From JBGVMW01 sp045125095 (GTDB lineage: Bacteria > Bacillota > Clostridia > Lachnospirales > Lachnospiraceae): a stretch of 47,640 nt of DNA. The notes beneath the pieces are model-generated. The model had not been told where the DNA came from. It did no database searches and saw only the letters and a program-made list of their open reading frames with translations. Both the position numbers and the translations under genes were made by a program. The stretch spans positions 1 through 47,640 of the forward strand of contig JBGVMW010000126.1 in NCBI GenBank assembly GCA_045125095.1. The letters run 5' to 3'. Numbering within the stretch: position 1 is the first letter of the stretch; each line of letters starts with the position of its first letter. This document shows positions 1-9,900 of this stretch, one piece after another.

Positions 1-142
1 TCTCTGTTACTGGAATGCCCTTCTTTTTGTAAGCATTAGACGCTTTCAAAGCTGAGGAAATATGAAACCTTGTAAAAAATCTTTTGATAGATTTAGAAAT
101 TTGCTTATCATTTTGAGTCGCTTGTGTTATACTTTTATTCAA
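1..142 (-). CDS. Transposase, N-terminal part (cut by window edge)
   Basis: Reading leftward from a TTG start at 142, an open frame of 47 codons runs off the window edge. A GGAGG site at 155-151 lies 8 nt upstream; the nearby ATG at 147 stops after two codons, so TTG is the better start. The peptide is basic near its start and contains FFTRF, LKASNAYKKKGIPV. This pattern (a phenylalanine/basic stretch, then a conserved NAYKxKG) resembles the N-termini of DDE transposases of the IS4-like type in Clostridia. The family is assigned from memory of such N-termini; the DDE catalytic residues lie outside the window. The element abuts the 3' end of the neighbouring glycosyltransferase gene. Confidence 0.55.
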   Translation of the reverse strand, partial: MNKSITQATQNDKQISKSIKRFFTRFHISSALKASNAYKKKGIPVTE

Positions 143-238
143 AGCATGAGCCTCCGGTTTGTATTATTTTGTGTGGTAACTTAATTATATCAAAACCATT
201 GGTTTCATGCTATTTTTATGCCAGTTATTATTGAATTT

Positions 239-1171
239 TCAAGGTGCATAGGCACATTTTAATGTGCGAAGTTTGAGTTCCAAATATGTTTTAGCCAAAT
301 ATTGTCCCACAATTCCTATGCACATAGTTTGCACACCCGCTATTAAAAACATAATACAGACCAAAGATGGATATCCGGCTACCGGATCTCCCCATATTAA
401 TGTTTTCACAAACACAACAATAATCATTGCAAACGCTATCAACGAAAAAATTAAGCCCAAAATTGTCACAAACAATAATGGTGCTGTAGAAAAAGCTAAG
501 ATACCATCTACTGCATATAACAATAATCCCCAAAAAGACCAACTCGTCTTTCCTGCGGCACGCTCCACATTCGTATATGGTATCCATTCTGTTTTAAATC
601 CTATCCAACTAAATATTCCTTTAGAAAAACGATTATACTCACTCATTTCAAGAATTGCATCTACCATCTGTCTCGTCATTAAACGAAAATCTCTAGCCCC
701 ATCAACAATCTCTGTCTGCGATATTTTATTAATTCCTTTGTAGAACATCCTTGCAAAAAAAGAACGAATCGGTGGCTCACCCTGCCTAGTCATACGTCTA
801 GCAGCTACACAATCCGCTTCCCCGTCTACTATTTTTTCATACATTTGAATGAGAAATTCTGGTGGGTCTTGCAAATCTGCATCCATTACCGTCACATAAT
901 CTCCCCTCGCTTCTTTTAAACCAGCATACAAACCAGCTTCTTTCCCAAAGTTTCTGGAGAATGATATATACTTGACCCTTTTATCTTTATTTGCTAACTG
1001 TTTCATTACAGATAATGTATTGTCTTTTGAACCATCATTTACAAATAAAAATTCGAATTCAATGTCAAACTGCTGATTCATTTGCAACGCAATTTCATTA
1101 ATACGGTCATAAAACATACTTAACACCGGTTCCTCATTATAACACGGTACTACCACCGACAATAAACTCAT
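239..1171 (-). CDS. GtrB/CsbB/DPM1-like GT2 polyprenyl-phosphate glycosyltransferase
   Basis: A 310-residue GT2 enzyme that would load a sugar from a nucleotide donor onto undecaprenyl phosphate at the inner membrane face. The GT-A domain begins with VVPCYNEE (about residues 7-14), carries the DADLQDPPEF metal/donor motif near residue 97, and has the conserved RQGEPPIRSFF segment. Two C-terminal membrane helices (about 228-300) end in GQYLAKTYLELK, as in GtrB, CsbB and DPM-like proteins. The last ten residues differ from the usual ending of an arginine-proline pair followed by a short hydrophobic stretch, and they coincide with the inferred IS end, so the natural C-terminus may have been replaced. 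It has its own promoter and is divergent from the sugar-phosphotransferase gene. A GtrA-type flippase gene and YfhO-like genes nearby could act with it. Confidence 0.85.
   Translation of the reverse strand: MSLLSVVVPCYNEEPVLSMFYDRINEIALQMNQQFDIEFEFLFVNDGSKDNTLSVMKQLANKDKRVKYISFSRNFGKEAGLYAGLKEARGDYVTVMDADLQDPPEFLIQMYEKIVDGEADCVAARRMTRQGEPPIRSFFARMFYKGINKISQTEIVDGARDFRLMTRQMVDAILEMSEYNRFSKGIFSWIGFKTEWIPYTNVERAAGKTSWSFWGLLLYAVDGILAFSTAPLLFVTILGLIFSLIAFAMIIVVFVKTLIWGDPVAGYPSLVCIMFLIAGVQTMCIGIVGQYLAKTYLELKLRTLKCAYAP
243..270. repeat. Palindrome at the probable end of the IS
   Basis: GCACATT (252-258) and AATGTGC (261-267) form a perfect 7-bp inverted repeat with a 2-nt gap, and a GTGC at 244-247 partly repeats it. 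It overlaps the last codons of the glycosyltransferase and lies about 110 nt upstream of the transposase start. That is where the left end of the insertion element is expected. The exact boundary cannot be fixed without the other end of the element. Confidence 0.35.
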
Positions 1172-1216
1172 TTGTTGTACCTCTCATATAACTTTATGTT
1201 TGTATATAGACAATTA

Positions 1217-1245
1217 ATTTTACACCCTTTCTATTTCTTATGCAA
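1217..1245 (-). promoter_or_regulatory. SigA-type promoter for the GtrB-like gene
   Basis: On the minus strand, TTGCAT (1245-1240), a 17-nt spacer and TAAAAT (1222-1217) lie about 45 nt upstream of the ATG at 1171. Both hexamers are close to consensus and the spacing is ideal. Confidence 0.6.
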
Positions 1246-1510
1246 GTTTTTTTCTATTTTGCCAGTGGTGAAGAATAAATTTTCTTGTTTCATTCCCTCA
1301 AATCTCATCACCTTACTCTTTATCAATTATTCACATTATTAAAATATTTGTGCCCAATATACACATCTAACGAGCCTGTGGTAATATATAACTATGGACA
1401 CGAAGTGTTGAACAAGCTATATTCCCCTATGAATATGGCATACTAAAAGGCACAATCTCTACCTAGATTAAGAATCTGTATCCAGTACAGAAGATATTGA
1501 AAAAAAGAAT

Positions 1511-1604
1511 ACTATGCTAAAGTTTATCAAATTATATGATAGTATATTTAATCCTCCAAAATAAACTATTATACTTTACATAATCTGATAAAATTTATCA
1601 TAGT
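1511..1604. repeat. Long imperfect inverted repeat
   Basis: The arms at 1511-1544 and 1572-1604 are about 33-34 nt each and match as inverted copies with a few mismatches and one indel. Shared blocks include TGATAAA and CATAGT. The spacer is about 27 nt. A shorter alternative pairing also exists inside it (ATAG...TTTA with TAAA...CTAT). It lies upstream of the forward promoter at 1690, so it would not be in that transcript. It may be a mobile-element relic or a protein-binding region. Confidence 0.5.
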
Positions 1605-1689
1605 ACCTATTTTTTAATCTCTTTTTTTCATTTTTCTGCTTTTGACAAGTTATTTTCCTTGTCATTCCTTAGCTGATAACGGCAAACTA

Positions 1690-1718
1690 TTGACATTTTC
1701 ACACTATATTGCTATGCT
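1690..1718 (+). promoter_or_regulatory. SigA-type promoter for the sugar-phosphotransferase operon
   Basis: TTGACA (1690-1695), a 17-nt spacer and TATGCT (1713-1718). Transcription would start near 1725, giving a 5' leader of about 36 nt. A purine-rich ribosome binding site, GAAAGG, lies just before the ATG at 1761. Confidence 0.75.
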
Positions 1719-1760
1719 TGTTTCAGCTATAAAATAGAAAAAGAAAGGCAAAATAAATTC

Positions 1761-3155
1761 ATGCGAATGGTGAAAGATAAACGATACAAAAAACTAATCT
1801 CTATGTTGCTCTCCTTAATGATTATTGCCATACAGGTTCTTCTGTATGCATACTGCTGGTTGGCATATTACGATCCTATGATTCCTGAAGAGTACAGCTT
1901 CTGGCGACGAGGTCACTGGCTGGTAATTGCAATATACGGAATTCTTCTATTAATTATAGCAAGCGTATACGGTGCTTATAAGATAGGTTATCTGCGTGTT
2001 ATGGATGTGCTGTTTTCCCAGATATTATCTGTCGTTTGTGTAAATGTTATTACATGGCTACAGATAAGTCTGATTAACCGTTGGATTATTACACCACTCC
2101 CAATGGTAGCACTCACTATCTGGGATATCATTGTGATTATTTTGTGGATTGGAGGGTGTACCTTCTTATTCCGGTATCTCTATCCACCAAGAAGATTGTT
2201 ATTGATTCACGGCGATAAAAACCCGTCCTTCTTAGCCGACAAGGTAAATGCTCGTCCTGACAAATATGCCATTCAGGAAATCATTAATATTAAGGAAGGA
2301 TTTGACGTAATTCAAAACAAAATGCACGAATACGAAGGCGTTGTCATCTGTGACCTGCCTTCTCACGACAGAAATGCTTTGTTAAAATATTGTTTTACAA
2401 ACTCTATCCGTTGTTACATTACACCGAAGCTTACTGATATTATTATGATGGGTTCTACAAGTATTCATTTGTTTGATACCCCATTACAGATGTCACGAAA
2501 CAAGGGACTTACACCGGAGCAACGTTTCTTCAAACGTGCTATGGACATTGTGATTTCCCTTATTGTGTTGCTTATATTTTCTCCGTTTTTGCTTATCAGT
2601 GCAATTGCAGTCAAATTGTATGATGGTGGTCCGATTCTATACAAGCAGGAGCGTCTGACGTTAGGCGGCGAAGTGTTCCAGATATACAAATTCCGTAGTA
2701 TGCGCGTGGATTCGGAGAAACATGGAGCACGGTTAGCTATGAAAAATGATGACCGCATCACCCCGGTAGGAAAAATACTCCGCACGCTGCACATAGATGA
2801 GCTTCCACAGCTTTTTAATATCTTAAAAGGTGAAATGTCCTTTGTTGGTCCAAGACCGGAGCGCCCGGAGATTGCAGCCAAATATGAAAAAGAAATACCG
2901 GAATTTCACTTCCGGTTAAAAGTAAAGGCTGGATTAACCGGATATGCACAGGTATATGGAAAATATAATACTGTCCCTTATGATAAATTAAAATTAGATT
3001 TGTACTATGTACAGAACTACTCCGTATTTCTTGACTTTAAGCTGATTATGCTGACGGTAAAAGTTCTGTTCCAGAAGGACAGCACAGAAGGTGTCGATGC
3101 CACACAGACAACAGCAATCAAAGAAACAAACGATGCAGATAGTAAGGAGAATTAA
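1761..3155 (+). CDS. Polyprenyl glycosylphosphotransferase (WbaP/EpsL-like chain initiator)
   Basis: A 464-residue membrane enzyme of the long PHPT form that would transfer a sugar-1-phosphate from a nucleotide sugar to undecaprenyl phosphate, the first step of a repeat unit or glycan chain. About four N-terminal membrane helices (residues 10-140) are followed by a nucleotide-binding-like middle region and the bacterial sugar transferase domain from about residue 268. That domain has a membrane helix, DGGPILYKQERL, YKFRSM, HIDELPQLFNILKGEMS, VGPRPERPE and KAGLTGYAQVYGKY. All are hallmarks of the family. Sugar specificity cannot be read from the sequence. It is the first gene of a two-gene forward operon; the GT2 gene starts 3 nt after its stop. 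Confidence 0.9.
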   Translation: MRMVKDKRYKKLISMLLSLMIIAIQVLLYAYCWLAYYDPMIPEEYSFWRRGHWLVIAIYGILLLIIASVYGAYKIGYLRVMDVLFSQILSVVCVNVITWLQISLINRWIITPLPMVALTIWDIIVIILWIGGCTFLFRYLYPPRRLLLIHGDKNPSFLADKVNARPDKYAIQEIINIKEGFDVIQNKMHEYEGVVICDLPSHDRNALLKYCFTNSIRCYITPKLTDIIMMGSTSIHLFDTPLQMSRNKGLTPEQRFFKRAMDIVISLIVLLIFSPFLLISAIAVKLYDGGPILYKQERLTLGGEVFQIYKFRSMRVDSEKHGARLAMKNDDRITPVGKILRTLHIDELPQLFNILKGEMSFVGPRPERPEIAAKYEKEIPEFHFRLKVKAGLTGYAQVYGKYNTVPYDKLKLDLYYVQNYSVFLDFKLIMLTVKVLFQKDSTEGVDATQTTAIKETNDADSKEN

Positions 3156-3158
3156 CAA

Positions 3159-3911
3159 ATGAAAACACCGATTGTAAGTGTCATTATTCCTGCATTTCGA
3201 TGCGAAGCTACCATTGGAGCTTCCATCGAGTCTGCACTGATGCAGGATGTGGTTTTAGAGGTGATTGTGGTAAATAATGATAAGGATAATGGCGCATTGT
3301 CTTCGGTTCTTGATACTTATAAAGTTCATAAAAACGTGCACATTCTTGTCAACGACAAAAATGTCGGTGCTGCAATGGGACGTAATCTTGGCGTAAAAAA
3401 AGCAAACGGTCGCTATATTGCATTTTTAGATGCAGATGATATGTGGGCGGAAGGAAAATTAAAGGAACAACTTGCTGTACTTGTTCAATCAAATGCACCG
3501 CTTTGTTGCACTGCAAGGGAATTACTACATGCAGATGGCACTTCAACCGGAAGAATCATCCCCGTAAAAACAGAGATATCCTATCGGTATCTGTTGTCCC
3601 ATAACAGCATTAATTGTTCCTCTGTCCTGCTTTCGAAAGAAATCGCCTTAGAATTTCCAATGGAACATGAAGAAGCCCATGAAGATTATATTACCTGGTT
3701 AAGGATTGTTAAGAAATATGGAGCTGCAGTAGGAATTAATAAACCGATGTTGAAATACCGATTATCCAATACAGGAAAGTCCGGTTCCAAGTTACAGTCT
3801 GCAAAGATGACCTACCGTGTCTATCGGTATATGGGGTACGATACAGTTATTGCGTCCTTGTTTTTTGTAAGATACGCAATTCATGGGGTCTGGAAATATT
3901 TGTTTGCATAG
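3159..3911 (+). CDS. GT2 family glycosyltransferase
   Basis: A 250-residue cytosolic GT2 enzyme. It begins with VSVIIPAFRCEATIGASIESAL, has NVGAAMGRNLGVKKANG and the FLDADDMW metal-binding motif near residue 90, and ends with a short hydrophobic C-terminal stretch. An ATG with AGGAG 9 nt upstream sets the start. It lies 3 nt downstream of the polyprenyl sugar-phosphotransferase gene. The pair is transcribed together and ends at a bidirectional terminator. By position it is a good candidate to add the second sugar to the lipid-linked primer; acceptor and donor are unknown. Confidence 0.85.
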   Translation: MKTPIVSVIIPAFRCEATIGASIESALMQDVVLEVIVVNNDKDNGALSSVLDTYKVHKNVHILVNDKNVGAAMGRNLGVKKANGRYIAFLDADDMWAEGKLKEQLAVLVQSNAPLCCTARELLHADGTSTGRIIPVKTEISYRYLLSHNSINCSSVLLSKEIALEFPMEHEEAHEDYITWLRIVKKYGAAVGINKPMLKYRLSNTGKSGSKLQSAKMTYRVYRYMGYDTVIASLFFVRYAIHGVWKYLFA

Positions 3912-3926
3912 AATTTTTTACTATAG

Positions 3927-3964
3927 AAATAGGCTGTTTCGCAAATCTATGAAACAGCCTATTT
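3927..3964. terminator. Bidirectional intrinsic terminator
   Basis: A perfect 14-bp stem (3927-3940 with 3951-3964) with a 10-nt loop is flanked by A-rich and T-rich tracts. It sits between the converging GT2 gene (ends 3911) and GtrA gene (ends 3977) and can serve both. Confidence 0.85.
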
Positions 3965-3976
3965 TCATACATATAT

Positions 3977-4468
3977 TTACTTTTTCTTAAATGCCCACAA
4001 CTTATTCAAAACGAAGTTCAATGGAATAGTTACAAATAAACTGACAATTGGCGCAATCAATTCTGGAATATGGAAAATCTGCACCCAAAGTTCCAATAAA
4101 ATAGCACCTAATACTAACCCAGTTGACGCATAAGAAAGCGTCATTTTAATAAAAGCAAATAATAATTCTGAAATACTTTTTCTACTTCCTTCAAAGACGT
4201 ATTTGTTATTCCAATAAAAAGAATTACATACGCTAATTACAAATCCAAGCAAATTACCAACCTGTCTATGCCATCCAAAGATGCCAACACATATCATATA
4301 GGTAAACGTAGAAATCAAAGTGTTTGATACACCCACAATTCCAAATTTAACAAACTGCATCAATCCATTCATCTGATCTTCGCTAATTTCACGTCGAATT
4401 AAGCGAAAGCCGAATGTAAAGATTGCACGACATATTGTCTCAATCAAATTCCATATTTTTTCTCCCAT
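3977..4468 (-). CDS. GtrA/GtcA-family membrane protein (polyprenyl-phosphate-sugar flippase)
   Basis: A 163-residue protein with four membrane helices. The family signature is clear: FVKFGIVGVSNTLIS, then NLLGFVISVCNSFYWNNKYVF, and a C-terminal PLNFVLNKLWAFKKK. GtrA/GtcA proteins are thought to move sugar-linked undecaprenyl phosphate across the membrane for glycosylation of teichoic acids, polysaccharides or O-antigen. The start chosen is the ATG at 4468, with AAAGGAG 6 nt upstream; a TTG at 4474 would touch the ribosome binding site. It follows the DUF6056 gene by about 38 nt and ends at the shared terminator, so it is the last gene of the operon with the YfhO/DUF6056 genes. Confidence 0.88.
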   Translation of the reverse strand: MGEKIWNLIETICRAIFTFGFRLIRREISEDQMNGLMQFVKFGIVGVSNTLISTFTYMICVGIFGWHRQVGNLLGFVISVCNSFYWNNKYVFEGSRKSISELLFAFIKMTLSYASTGLVLGAILLELWVQIFHIPELIAPIVSLFVTIPLNFVLNKLWAFKKK

Positions 4469-4506
4469 AGCCAACTCCTTTCGTATAGCTTGTAATACCG
4501 CAGACT

Positions 4507-6459
4507 TTAATATACGTTAATTCCATACCAACGCAAGAACAATGCTCTGCCATCCCCTGGAGCATCCACCTGCTCTGCATCGGTCTGGAACACAATCTCG
4601 TTATCACCTGGCTGCAATTCTAATTCCACTTCAATAGAACTCATTTTATCTTTTATCTGCATAGTAGAAATGACTGCTCCACCATTTAAGACTTCTAAAG
4701 TTGCCTCCTTGTCATTTCCGCACAAAACACCCGAACGGAAGGTTACTTTGATTGGCGCATCAGTCATATTCGTCAACACCATGCTACACTGATTTGTAGA
4801 CCAACGGAACTCATTCTTGCCAGTGTCTTCTATTGCATAAAATCCATTTTTATAAGACACTAACAATCCTGTATTTCGATAAGAATCAATATCTGTCCAT
4901 TTGATATATACATCTTCGTTAATACCATAATACTGCTTCATAAGATAATCAATTTTTTCATCATAAATTGTATTATCACAAGTAGATGCCCCACGGTATA
5001 AAACATTTGGATAATTCAATAATACAATAATATCAGATTTTTCATTTTTCCAATTCTTTAACTGGTTATCATTGTATTCTATAAAAAACTCATTTTCATA
5101 GTAACCATTTAAGGTAAGCATGAAACTGGAATAACCTGAGTGTGTCACTGATAACAGATATAGTACCATCACAACAGCACCAACCTTATACTTTCCAAAG
5201 GTCATCCACATATCCTGAAACACAATCCCAATGTGTAAGAATGTCATCAATAAATATGGCAAGAAGGAACGTACCTCCAACGCCGGGGAAATCAACAGAC
5301 AATAATTCATTGCCACTGCTGCCACCAGATAACAGATGAATTCCTTTTTCCCCTTTACCCAATAATATCGAAAGGACACAAATGCCAGTCCGAGGTAAAA
5401 TACCAAGTAAGTCACTGCTAACACATTGTTATCTAAAGAAGGCATACCATACAACCCAACGGCTGAGGTTACTACCGCAACAATGGCTGTTATGATATTA
5501 CAAATATTTTTCCACTCTTTTACTAAAAGCATTACCACCATACAGATAGACGCCAGAATCAACATTTTATGGAACACTCGAAAATCACTGAGATTCAACA
5601 TTTGGTGGATTTTAGGAAAATTTGTTTGAATTTTTCCAATTAATGATAAATTTGAGAATTCTACATTTTCATCCATACGTGCATAATTTCCCGGTGCCAT
5701 AAACAGTATTAAATATGTGATAATTGCCACTACCAACGTATATACATCTGTCTTCAAATATTTCTTAAAGTCTTTAAAATGATGCAAGATAATATAAAGT
5801 ACCAGATAAACCAGCAATGCACCACCTAACTGCTCCTGTGCCAATGTGGTAAATGCCACGCAGATTCCCTCAATGAGTGCAAATCTCAAGAAGGATATCT
5901 TTTCTCCCTGAGCAATCCTGCGACATGTTTTATCAAAATAGAACATCGCAAACAGCATAGGTATCATTGGCCAGATATAAAGAACCGATGCCGATGCCCA
6001 ATACGTTGCATATGCATGTATCTGAATACCGATTAATCCATATAAAACAGGCATTAACAAAGCTATTCCAATGGAATGCTTTACTTTCACATGGTCGCAT
6101 ACGATACGGTACATCAAGTAAAATAATCCTGCAATAACAAAGGACTGTACAAACATGAACAAATCAATGCCATCGCGAAGCATTGGAATTAAGAACAAAC
6201 AGGCATATAATAGGCGGCCGCCCCAGTTAAAATATATCTCTTTTGCCCATTTACACAAATCTCTTAATGAGAAATTAGTTCCATCTACGCCTAAGACTTC
6301 ATATCCATAACTTAGGGAACCATTTCCATAGTCATCAAAACAAAGTCCTACCAGACTATGCTGAATGGCTAATGCAATCCAAAATAATACAAAGATAAAT
6401 GCAACATAGCATCCTTCTTTTCCCTCTATATATTTTTTCTTAAAATTTTTCATAATCAT
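4507..6459 (-). CDS. DUF6056-type polytopic membrane protein, likely GT-C-like
   Basis: A 650-residue integral membrane protein with roughly 11-13 helices and a C-terminal extracytoplasmic beta-rich domain (about 480-650). Near the N-terminus, after the first helix, are FDDYGN (about 42-47) and a NWGGRLLYA motif; these, with ATYWASASVLYIWP and FMAPGNYARM, recur in the C-terminal half of the 1529-residue neighbour. An acidic pair in the first outer loop is typical of GT-C enzymes that use polyprenyl-phosphate sugars, so I infer a glycosyltransferase role; the family itself is uncharacterised. It overlaps the acyltransferase remnant by 4 nt (ATGA), and the GtrA gene follows. An ATG at 6453 is an equally possible start. 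Confidence 0.75.
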   Translation of the reverse strand: MIMKNFKKKYIEGKEGCYVAFIFVLFWIALAIQHSLVGLCFDDYGNGSLSYGYEVLGVDGTNFSLRDLCKWAKEIYFNWGGRLLYACLFLIPMLRDGIDLFMFVQSFVIAGLFYLMYRIVCDHVKVKHSIGIALLMPVLYGLIGIQIHAYATYWASASVLYIWPMIPMLFAMFYFDKTCRRIAQGEKISFLRFALIEGICVAFTTLAQEQLGGALLVYLVLYIILHHFKDFKKYLKTDVYTLVVAIITYLILFMAPGNYARMDENVEFSNLSLIGKIQTNFPKIHQMLNLSDFRVFHKMLILASICMVVMLLVKEWKNICNIITAIVAVVTSAVGLYGMPSLDNNVLAVTYLVFYLGLAFVSFRYYWVKGKKEFICYLVAAVAMNYCLLISPALEVRSFLPYLLMTFLHIGIVFQDMWMTFGKYKVGAVVMVLYLLSVTHSGYSSFMLTLNGYYENEFFIEYNDNQLKNWKNEKSDIIVLLNYPNVLYRGASTCDNTIYDEKIDYLMKQYYGINEDVYIKWTDIDSYRNTGLLVSYKNGFYAIEDTGKNEFRWSTNQCSMVLTNMTDAPIKVTFRSGVLCGNDKEATLEVLNGGAVISTMQIKDKMSSIEVELELQPGDNEIVFQTDAEQVDAPGDGRALFLRWYGINVY

Positions 6460-6911
6460 CTCTCTTTCTTCTTTAGCAACCGCTCTTGCACAAATTTTAA
6501 ACCTCTATCACAATTTTTCTCCACAAGCACATGAAATATTCCAGCACTTATCAACAACACAACAGTGGATATCAAAAAGCTGATACATACAGATACATGA
6601 TAACTTCTTCCACTGTTTAGCAAACTTTGAAAAATGTTAAGTGACAAAGAAAACTCAATTGGTGTTTGCACTAAAAATATACTATAGCACAATGTTCCCA
6701 ACATGCAAAAGGGTTTTAAGCAGCAAAATCTTTGAAATGGTTTCCAATAAAGTAACACACCAAATACAATTATTGCTGCTAATACATGATAAACAATACA
6801 AACATTTGTTATTTGACCGAATGGTAGCTTTGCATAATGATTCGTTGGCACTACTCCACTGGGATATCCGCCAAGATACAACCCTACAAATCTCCTTTTC
6901 CCAATACACAA
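6456..6911 (-). pseudogene. C-terminal remnant of an acyltransferase-3 (OafA-like) gene
   Basis: The frame encodes 151 residues with three to four helices and the typical end of acyltransferase-3 membrane O-acyltransferases: LGTLCYSIFLVQTPIEF, then a helix pair and FHVLVEKNCDRG. Intact family members are about 350-370 residues, so the N-terminal half, including the catalytic His-containing first loop, is missing. It begins 19 nt downstream of the stop of the 1529-residue gene and overlaps the next gene by 4 nt. It is best read as a scar of a deletion or recombination that joined an acyltransferase tail to the neighbour. Translation could still occur but enzymatic function is unlikely. Confidence 0.7.
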
Positions 6912-6929
6912 GCAACTTTGCGCTTCTAC

Positions 6930-9900
6930 TTACTGCACCCGGAATTTCAACATAGCAGACAAATCTCTACTATCGGTACTAATTCCCAATTCTTCCGGAT
7001 TAAATGTTTCTGCTGCTGTAAATGTAATCACTGGATTCTTAATACTGCTGACATCCAACTCAATGGTCTGGAATCCCGCTTGAATTGGATATTCTCTTGT
7101 CACACCATCCATTTCTATGGTAAGTGTATTTTCTGCTATCATGTCTCCATCTACATAGCAGAGGATGGTTATCTTGTCCATACTAGAATCTGTGATCTTC
7201 ATCACTGCCTTCTTCCCCAACCAATCATCCTCATAGAATTCCTTTGACATTTTGTAGGCTGCAAAATCTGTGCTAACTGTTCCATGCCATGTTTCCGGAA
7301 CATCCTCCCAGATTAAATCAACTGACAATGGAATATTATAATATTCTCTAAGCCAGAAATCAATATATTCAAATCCTTCATCATATGGCATCTGCAAGCG
7401 ACATATATCATTTTTACATTTTAATAAGTTAATCTCCGTCTGGTTGCCATCGTAGGCGGACAATACCTTATGGTTATACTTCAAACTAAAACTATTTTCA
7501 TAATAGCCATTGTATAAAGAAGAAAACATTGTTATGGACTTCAACGCGTACATCAGCACAACTACCATGTAGAGATATCGTCCAAGAATCAAATGTTTTA
7601 ATTCCTTTCGGACATCAATAGCCACAATTGTTATTACAACAAAAACAATAAACATGTACTCTAAGTAAGAACGATACTGTATCGCAGGTGACATCAGCAA
7701 ACAGAATACAGAAGCAGCCCCCCCAATTACTAATGCCATTAATTCACTTCGCTTGGTTTCATAGAAATAAAATCCACATATCAATGCAAGATATATGAGA
7801 AATTCCATCTCGAAGCAATTTCGTAACATATCCGGCAAAGTTATTTTTTCTAAGGATACCAATCCCAGTGTATTGCACAGGGATAGTGGAATGCTTATGA
7901 AATATTTCTTCTTATTTTTCATAAACAGCATTACTGCCATGGCACAAATCAGAAGACATACCACCAGATTGATCCATAAGAAGCCATTACTAAAGAATAA
8001 ATCCAAAATTGGTGGCATATTATTAGCTATCTTCTCAAAAAAGCTTAATTCCGAAAATTCATTGGTTTCTAATCTTGCATAATTACCTGGTGCTGCAAAT
8101 AGTAAAATATAACTTACAAAAGCAGTACATAACACCGGCTCATTCAGTTTTCTGAATTTCTTCCATTCTTTTCCCTGTCCAATCGCAATCAGAAGGAACA
8201 AGGATATCAACAATGCAAGACCTGTCTGCTCCTGCGAAAATGCCGCAAAAAAAGTTAGAATTAATATAAACGGCATATATACTGGTATATTCACTGGCTG
8301 ATTATTTTTCAAACGCTTCTGCAAAAACGCAAAGGCAAATAGCACCCAGAAAGTTGGTACCAGTGGCCATATATACAAGATGGAAGCAGAGGCCCAATAG
8401 GTTCCCTGCACATGGATATCGCGCCCAATCAAACCGTAAAGAATAAATAAAATTACTGCGGTCAGTACCGAATGTTTCTGTTCTGTATAAAAACATACCA
8501 TTTTGTATAAAAGATAAATAAGAAGCAGAATTACAAACACCTGAACCACCATATAAGCGGTAGCACTATTTTTCATAAGTGGTATCAGGAACAATGCTGC
8601 ATACAACACACGTCCGCCCCAATTCATATAACACCACTTCACCCACTCCCACAACTGGGAACCGGTGTAAGCTGTGCCTTCCACACCTTCGATTACCTTG
8701 CCATAACAAAGGGCTGCATTTCCATAATCATCATAGAAGATGTCCAGGGTCAAATGCTGCATCAATAGCAATACAAAGCCTACCAGAAATACTACTCCCA
8801 CAATGAGCTTATCCTGTGCCGACCATGCACCCTTCAACATTCCTGTAAGCACCTGTCTTCTGTGGACACAGATTGCTAAAAAGCCAAATAAAAAAATACC
8901 TGCAATCACAGTAAGCCATAGAAGAAGGTCGGATTCCTTCTCATAGGTTAACGTAACATTATGAGTTCCAGCCTCTATGTTCATAGCCATAAAACCATAA
9001 TTTGCCGTAAGCAGTTCTACTTCTTCACCATCCACGCTACAATGCCACTTGTCATCATATACCACCGGAAAATATAACACAGAAGCTTCCGCACAACTAA
9101 TGGTTCCATTCCATGTATCAGAATCCTCCAGATTCCATTGTACGGTTCCCTGTACTGCTTCCTTTTTTGACATGCTGTATATCATTGGTTCTGATACCAC
9201 AGCTTCATTTTCCACATCAAATCCAATGGCAATGGCTGTCACATCTGAAGGAAGATACATAGAAATCTCCTGCATTCCATCAACGGAATATGAAATTCCT
9301 TTGAGAGACTTCCAGTTTGTCTCTGCTGCTCCAGTCAATAGCTCAACCTTTACCTCAGATGGCTCACTAGCAACAATAAAGAAGTTCAAATATTCCTTTT
9401 CACTTCGTTCTCGTTCACTAAGTGGCAGAATTATTATACCATGATTCTCAATGTCACACTCCATCTGGTGATTACCAGTCTGATAAGTAACGCCCTCCGT
9501 TTTGATGCTGTCCATTTGGATGGAATCCATGTGCAGTGAATATTGTGGTCTTGTATAATTTTCTGTTTCCACACCCTCTAATATAACTGCATCCTGCAAA
9601 CTCAAATGCTGATCCATTTCATTTAAGACTTCATAATCTTCTACTGCAAGTGATGCACTGTAAATTTCACCAAATCCATCAAATTTATTGTTGCAATATG
9701 CATAATACTCTCCATGCTGTGCAAACAATGTCCAGTCCGCATCACTTCTCTCTATATCTGTGATGATATATTTGATACCAAGGCGATTTGCTGCATCTGC
9801 ATCAAACGGCATACCAAACTGATATCCCTTATAAGTATAACTGGTATTCCATTCCTGATATCCCATTCCACCAATGAAATCAATATATTCTTCCACACCG

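Larger units (their letters stand above)
1172..1760. other. Divergent intergenic region, no gene seen
   Basis: These 589 bases separate two divergent glycan genes. They hold a promoter for each gene (1217-1245 minus, 1690-1718 plus) and a long imperfect inverted repeat (1511-1604). No open frame with a convincing ribosome binding site was found. Confidence 0.6.

Noticed and set aside
264..743. A 159-codon forward open frame opposite the GtrB-like gene.
   Set aside because: The minus-strand frame has full GT2 motifs and a promoter; the forward frame is a shadow.
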